Notes under the pieces: model-generated
Databases searched by the model: none
The model's input: only the letters and a program-made list of their open reading frames with translations
What the model was told of the DNA's origin: nothing
Shown here: positions 42,201-49,432 of the stretch, piece after piece
Position numbering within the stretch: position 1 is the stretch's first letter
Layout: the number at the start of each line of letters is the position of its first letter
Program-made: the position numbers and the translations under genes
Assembly: GCA_005406025.1 (NCBI GenBank)
Contig: BGZK01001242.1
Coordinates: 62,001 to 126,000 of the forward strand
Length of the DNA stretch: 64,000 nucleotides
From: Eumeta japonica
Lineage: Eukaryota; Arthropoda; Insecta; Lepidoptera; Psychidae
Direction: 5' to 3'

Positions 42201-45200
42201 TATTGGTATGTTAGATCTTTTAACGATCCCAATGCTTGTATCTATTCACAAGTGACTCACTCTGATGACCTTCATACATTTCAAGAGGATGTTAAAAGTA
42301 AAAATTTCAACCAATTTATATTCATTTCAATAATTGTATGTAGTAATGTCATTTTATATTACTGTCGTTTGCCTGAAGTAGTTGAAATCAAATAAGCAAA
42401 GGTAATAAATTATTTAATACTAGGGTAAGGGTTTTAAGTCGTTAAATTGTTCAATACTCAATAACCACTCAACGTGGATGATATCAAACCAATGTACACT
42501 CTGCATGCCACTTCGTCTATGACCGATTTTATTTAAAAAGTTTACGACGACAATGCAGACTTCGGTGTTTTGATCCATTGCAGTTTTTTATATGTGGAAA
42601 TACAAGGTGGTTATCCACCCGTGACATTTCTATTCATCTTCTAGTATAATTATTATATTTTGTGGGACGTTTGTAATATTTTTGGAACGTATGTTGACCG
42701 TCATCAAACTAAAGAAAAAATTATTGCGTCAATAGAAAAATATTTTCAATTAATATTTGTTTACTAGTTTCATTTCTCCTCCGTTTCGTATCTCGCCCGG
42801 TTCTCTGCGCGTAAATTGAAATTTGGGAATCATTATATTATTTTCGCTCCCGATCGCGGTCAGGCTTGATAATACTGAAATGGTATGAAGTGTCCGTCCC
42901 GAGACCGATCTAGATCCCCGTTCGGACGTCGCAGCAATTTTTCTGGAACCTGTATATTTTTTAAGCGCCTTGTCGTACGCTAGATGACTTAAGTTCATGC
43001 ATAATTTGGTTGAAAACCGTTCCCTTGTTCCGGGTATCAGTCGGGACAAACAAACAGGCACTCGATTTTGTCCTTTCTTGTCTATAGGCTGTAACTATGT
43101 TTTGATGACAGCCTCCTGCTGGGATGTCGGGTGTGACTTTCTTTTGTCGAGATGTCGAACGAAAGAGAGGAACTTTCTTTGGAAATCATATTTGGCCAGA
43201 GCCGATTGGCGCTCGGTCGTGTCATAGCCCATAAGCATCTTGCCCAGACGGACGTGGGAGGAAGGCGTGTCGAGGGCGCGCAAAAGGTCGATTCATTGGG
43301 CTGCTGCACGCCCTTAGCTCTGACAATAGCTGGGAATTGAGAATTTTATAAGATCCTGGATCATTATCTGACTAATAACTATTTTTTAATGATCTATCAG
43401 AGTGATATCTGAATGATGAAGCATTTTTTATTATTTAGTGTAATTCTTAAAAATACACGTTACAAGAACGTGTAATATTGGAAAATTAAAGTTAAGCGTA
43501 ACTATGATGATTCGACGACGCTATCGCTGCCACACCGGAAACTTCATTTTTTAAAGCGTACAACAAAAAAAATCCCTCACTCACATCGAGTATTCAACGA
43601 AAGCTCGTAAAAACACACGCCCAAGAATATATCAGATGCCGGGTTTGCGCAAGTTTTTCCTTTACTAGCTCAGCATGTACTAAAAATTGGCGAACTAAAA
43701 ATCAACCCAAAATTAAGTGCCTTATTCTAAAATACACCAGTTTAAAAGAAAATAATAATGAATGCGTAACGTTTTTTGATTTATTTAAAATGAAATACGA
43801 AAAATGTACAAACTATAATAATAATTTCTCGACTGCATTTGCACAGAGTGATTTTTGTGTGTCTCACATCGTTCCTAACATTTTACTAAATAGTAAAACT
43901 CACACCAAAATATCTATTTTTAAGTAACTATTTACTTAGTAGCGAACACCACCCCGCATTTTGGACAACATATGCGATGTACGCTTGTTTGTAACATGCA
44001 TTAACTTGCAGCATCAACCCACCGCTGACCCTCGAATCTGCCTCTCCACACGAATCTCTATCCAAAGAAATGAATCTTGATTTGAGAGGATTGACAGATA
44101 TCGAACACCTAAGCAGATGTTAATTTTTTTAAAATCGTCACTAGCTTAGATTAGAGGTGGATAGAGATTCGTGGTGGAGGGGCAGATTCGAGGGTCAGCG
44201 CTGGTTGCATGCTGCATGTTAATGCATGTTGCAGGCGAGCGTCTATTATGGATTTTCGCGAATTAACACCTCACACAATAGAACATATGCGATGATTCAA
44301 AGCAGTAGCTATATGATACACCTCCTTCTATAAACAAATGTTCTTGTGGCAGCTTCTATACTTTCAAGTTTATTTGCCATTAATATGAATTGAATACACA
44401 GAGGCCTAAACAATTTTTATTCAACAGCTAATATTTTTTAATGTCTTTATTTTAAAAAAAACCCTGAACACTGCTATCTTCAGAGACCAATCGAGGTGTT
44501 ACGATTTAACGGTTAAGTTAAATCTCTACAATTCCACGGACTCCGTAACCTGTTATGTCCCATAAGTTACGGACGTGCCCATTGCTTCTAAACGCTTTAC
44601 AATTATATGCAAGGACTTGACATTTAAAACGGTCTCATTGAATTTTCTAAGTTTTTAAAAAGAGGTTTGAAATATTTTTCTTTTCTTTCCAAATTTTGAG
44701 ACAAATTTTCTGCAAGATATAAATTGCATAAGATCGTGACGACGGCGTTTACGAGCGTCCGCTTCAGGTTGAAGCTGCAATACAACGCACGAATCTGGCG
44801 CTCTGAATTGCCTACGAGTGGTGCAATGCGCAGGTTCACCGCTCCCTACCACTCCACCCTTCCGCCTTCCAATTTTCCGCCATTGCGACGCTTTCGTGAC
44901 CAACTTCACAGCGGCAGAGTTTCGTGCCTCGTATTGTCCCGGCACGGGACATTGACCGCCGGCGGATTTGACGAGATGTTTTAAAGTCATTTAAGAAGGT
45001 TTTGTTAAATCAAATCAAAGCACTTGTTTCGTATCTCTCACGCCTCAAACTAACAAAACTACGCTACTACAGAGGCAAAGAAATAACCGATTTGAGCATA
45101 CAAAAGATTCCTAAAACGAATAAAGATTTGATATTGCACGGCGGCAAAAACCCGTACAATTAATCTGCCATGTGGCATCGCTGGGCTTTCGTATCTGTAG

Positions 45201-48200
45201 CTTCCGGCAGTCGGTAGTTTTGGGCCTTTGCTCCGCTCCGTATTTTTTTTTTCGTGCAGGTATTTCGGACGCTTCCAAGCTCGTTGCACGTTCACAAGTG
45301 GCATTCTGTGCTCGACAACGCCATTTTCGCAACTTGACACGTGATTGCGCTCATCTGCTGTACCAATGGCGCTATTACTGGGTGCGATGATAATTTCTCG
45401 GGTGATTTATAAAATAATAAATAATTGAAAGAGAATAAAAAAAATAAAGATATAATATTGTTTAATTAGCAACTAATTAGGCATTGTATTACTTCGAAAT
45501 CTTAAATAATAAGAATTTTAGGAAACTCAAAAGTGTTATTTTTTTATTTTTGTGTTTTTTATATAAAGCTGTCACATAATTGCATTGTTTGACAACCATT
45601 ATCGTATTATTAATACGAGAATGATTTATTGTTTTAAAAAATCTTTACTTTTTTTGTTATTAAATTGAACACATAATTTACTTGTAAGTCGTATTATTAC
45701 CAAAGGCAAATTTAAGGCGTTTAATCTTAATTTAAATTCCGTTCGAAACCACAGTAAAAATATAATAACAATTTCTAATGATAATAGACAAACAATAAAC
45801 TTATTTTTTAATAGATAAATCTCTAAAATGAACTCCACGTCAATGATCATTGAGGCTGCCAGCTATAAACCTACTTCATCGTAGTAAGAAACCTTTTTTA
45901 ATGCACTACAAGGGCTTTTGTGTTAAAATAATCTACTAATATAATAGATAAATGATCTACTAGAATAAACTACAATATACAGACTAAAAGTGTACCTATA
46001 GAAAGAGAGGGAGACAAACAGATAGTACAAAACTATATAAAAAAAACTGGACAAGTGCGAGTGGAACGCGTGAGGAGATGATTCCGCACGATATGTCATC
46101 TATCGTGTTTTTTGAAATCTGACCCAATTTTTAGCGATAAAAAAAACGAGTGCAAATTAACATTGTAATCAAAATATTGAGAAATTTACCATATTACTTT
46201 AATATATTAGTAAATAATAATATTAAGTAAAGAAATATTGTTATGCATTTTTTTTCAAAATTAAGTTTAGTAGTTTCAGAGATAAGGGGTAAATTATTAA
46301 TTTTCATTTACTTTTTATTTTAAAATTATTTACTTATTTTTAAATTATAAATTAGAAATACATACGTATATTTAAGATCCTCACAACGAACCATTTCATC
46401 AGTAATGCCAATTGGTACAGCTTGCAATTTATTTTTAATTACCTAATTTTAACTACAAAACTGGTCCCAACATTCGAAATTTATTAATGTACATTAAACC
46501 TTTGTGTTTGAGTTAGAGAAGTTCGTACGCATACCAATTTTTTGACATAATCTACTAGAGATTTGGAACAAACTGGCTATGACAGATCGACAGACGGACA
46601 CATTAGCCATCCTATAAGGGTTTTGTTTTTCATTCAGGCGTACCGAACCCTAATAATTGTGCAGTGACGCTATTTTTTTTGTAACCGTTCGAACACAGAG
46701 AGACAAAGGCTGTAATTGTAATAAACGGCATAAAATCAGACGTTACGTTGTACGAGCACATGAGATAGCAGTACGTACAGCGTATTAGTTCGCCGATCGT
46801 CGGTGAGGCCACGCGTCGTCGCGGTTGCGCAACCCCCGCGACCGGTTGCGCCACCGGCGGCCGGCCGTCGCGTCGCCTCAGCCGATCGCGTAACCCGACA
46901 ACGAAAATCCGACTAATGAACTTGGCTATTGTGACACGCGAAGAAGCCAGGTGGTAATTAAAGCTTAACACTGATCCTAAACAATTATAATAATTTATAC
47001 AGTCACTGATTTTTAGTAGAACTGATGATTAGTAGTAGATTTTTAATTGTATAAACTAGGTACAGGCATTTTAGGACAACCTAAAATGTATGCACTGTTG
47101 TTTTGCTGACATTTATACATCTATTTTTTTAACAGATTCAGGTAGTTAACCATTACCTGCAGCCCGCACGCCGCCGGCGCAGGGACTACTTGATCGTCGA
47201 CCTAGAGAAGGCATTTGACAGACAGCTCATCCATTATTCATACACACTCATACTCCTTCAAATCACACAGACAGCTGCCTCGTGTAGCTGCAGCCGCTGC
47301 AGGCTCTGTACAGACATCGCATGTCAATCAACAGATTGATATGGGAACTAGGTAGTGACTAACTAAGATAGCGTCTTCCAATGATCATCCCCACTCTGCT
47401 CTATCGTAGAGCAACAGCATAACAGATAACATTTTGTTAACTGGCCGATATATTTCAAAACGCTGACTGTGAGCCTCAGATCTTGCTTTGATTTTATTTT
47501 ACCGGCATTTCGTGCACGGCCCTCAGATGGTGTTCGCTAAAATGGCTTAGGAGACTTACAGGGTGATCATTTTCGCAAATCTGTCGTGAGCCTTTTCCTT
47601 TACAAAGAGGCTTTGCATCAAACTAGCAACTATTAAAGTGTGTTACAGCAGACAAGCCACCACATCTCCCACTCTTCATGCCATTTGTGAAGAAAGCCTA
47701 TCATGCCCGGCAGCATCATCCGCTTTGATGTTCTTCATTGCTTTCATAATTTCTTCCGTGTAAGTCCGATATTTATCACCATTCAAACATTCAGATGTAG
47801 TAGTGTTATCACTTTCCACTATATCATATTGAGTTTTTTTTAAAAAAACTATTATTTTAATAGTCTTTCGCCTGACTTTGTACGTTCAACGGACATCCAT
47901 TATCGTCTTTAATCGCGTTTACACGAGATTTCTCAGGATTATTCTCGCCTTTTATTCACGACATTTTTCACCAATATGGGTTATTAAAAGATATTATACT
48001 ATATTCATATTCAGGTTCCGTATTCATTTGAACCCAATACAGAAATTAAAAGTTTCTAAAGTGCTACATTAAATTAGGAACAAATTTATATACGGACTTC
48101 TATATATTCATAATAGACAACGTTAGAGAAGCGCTCTAAGCAAAGTAAACAGATTACAAAAGGGTTATTTCTAAATATTTGATAATTTAATATTAACTAA

Positions 48201-49390
48201 CGCACAAGTATTCGAAGGCCATCGGGCAAACTGTTTCATCAAGCCGGTATTAAAAGCCTCCCGACTGTGTGACTGCTGTTAGTTAACGTGTTCAATTAAT
48301 AAATTACAGTACAGATTTAACGTTACGGTTCTATTTTTCTTAGAGTGATCTATTAATTTTGGATCCACTGTACTGATTCTACTTTCATTTTTCTTCTGCA
48401 ATAACCAACTTTACTAGCATACGCAGACGAAGGGACCGGACGCATATGTGTCGTGTGCAGTGTCTCGAAATGTCTACGAAAGATAGACATGGGAGTACTA
48501 AAAAGATAGGTAAAGGAATAGAATAGTGATGTCACAGAATAGTGTTGTTTAATAGAAGACCTAGTGATTAGGAACGGAAAAGAATCTTGCGGTAGTTTGG
48601 CCATCTGAAAAGGTAGGAGGAGAGTTGACTGACGTGTGTCGAGCGACAGGGCTGATGGGAAGGGCGGCGAGGGACGTTCTAGAAAATATATGCCGATCAA
48701 ATTTGTAGTATGTTAAAGAAGAGGCACTAATTCAGCGAGTCGGTATGAAGCTGTCGATATATTTGAGTGAAGCGCGAGAGGTATGTAATCTCTGCATTCC
48801 CTTCCGTGAAATAAGTGTGAGCTAACAAAGACTATAAAAATATACATAAAAGTTTACGTATATTTTTAGTAAATGAACAATTTTAGAGCAAAGAACAACA
48901 TGGATTAAAATAATAATTTGATCACTTGACGCAACACTCCATGGGTAAACAATAGCAATAAATTAATATTTTTAGATACTATCCTATTTTTAGGACACGC
49001 TGTTTAAAACCAGATATGGGGAAAATATTGTGAGAAAGTTTATAACTATTAAGAACGTAATAATATTGTGAACAACGCTCATAAAAAACAGTTGTAAATA
49101 TTATGTCACGTTTGTCATAAATAATCAAATACCTGGTATTCACTGGATCATTCTAAACAAATTCATAAATAATGTGAACATCTGCGCCCACGCATTTGGA
49201 TATAAACAAACAGGGTACTATTAATTTTTTTATTAGGTGAGTATTATACTGCTATTTTGTTATTTTGTTTACAAATAATTCTAATATTAAACAATACTAA
49301 TAATTTAAAGCAGTTTCAGAGATGTGCATCACACTTAAATCCTATATATTAATTACATAAATTATATAAAAAATGTGTCGCTAACACACA

Positions 49391-49432
<42 letters not shown>

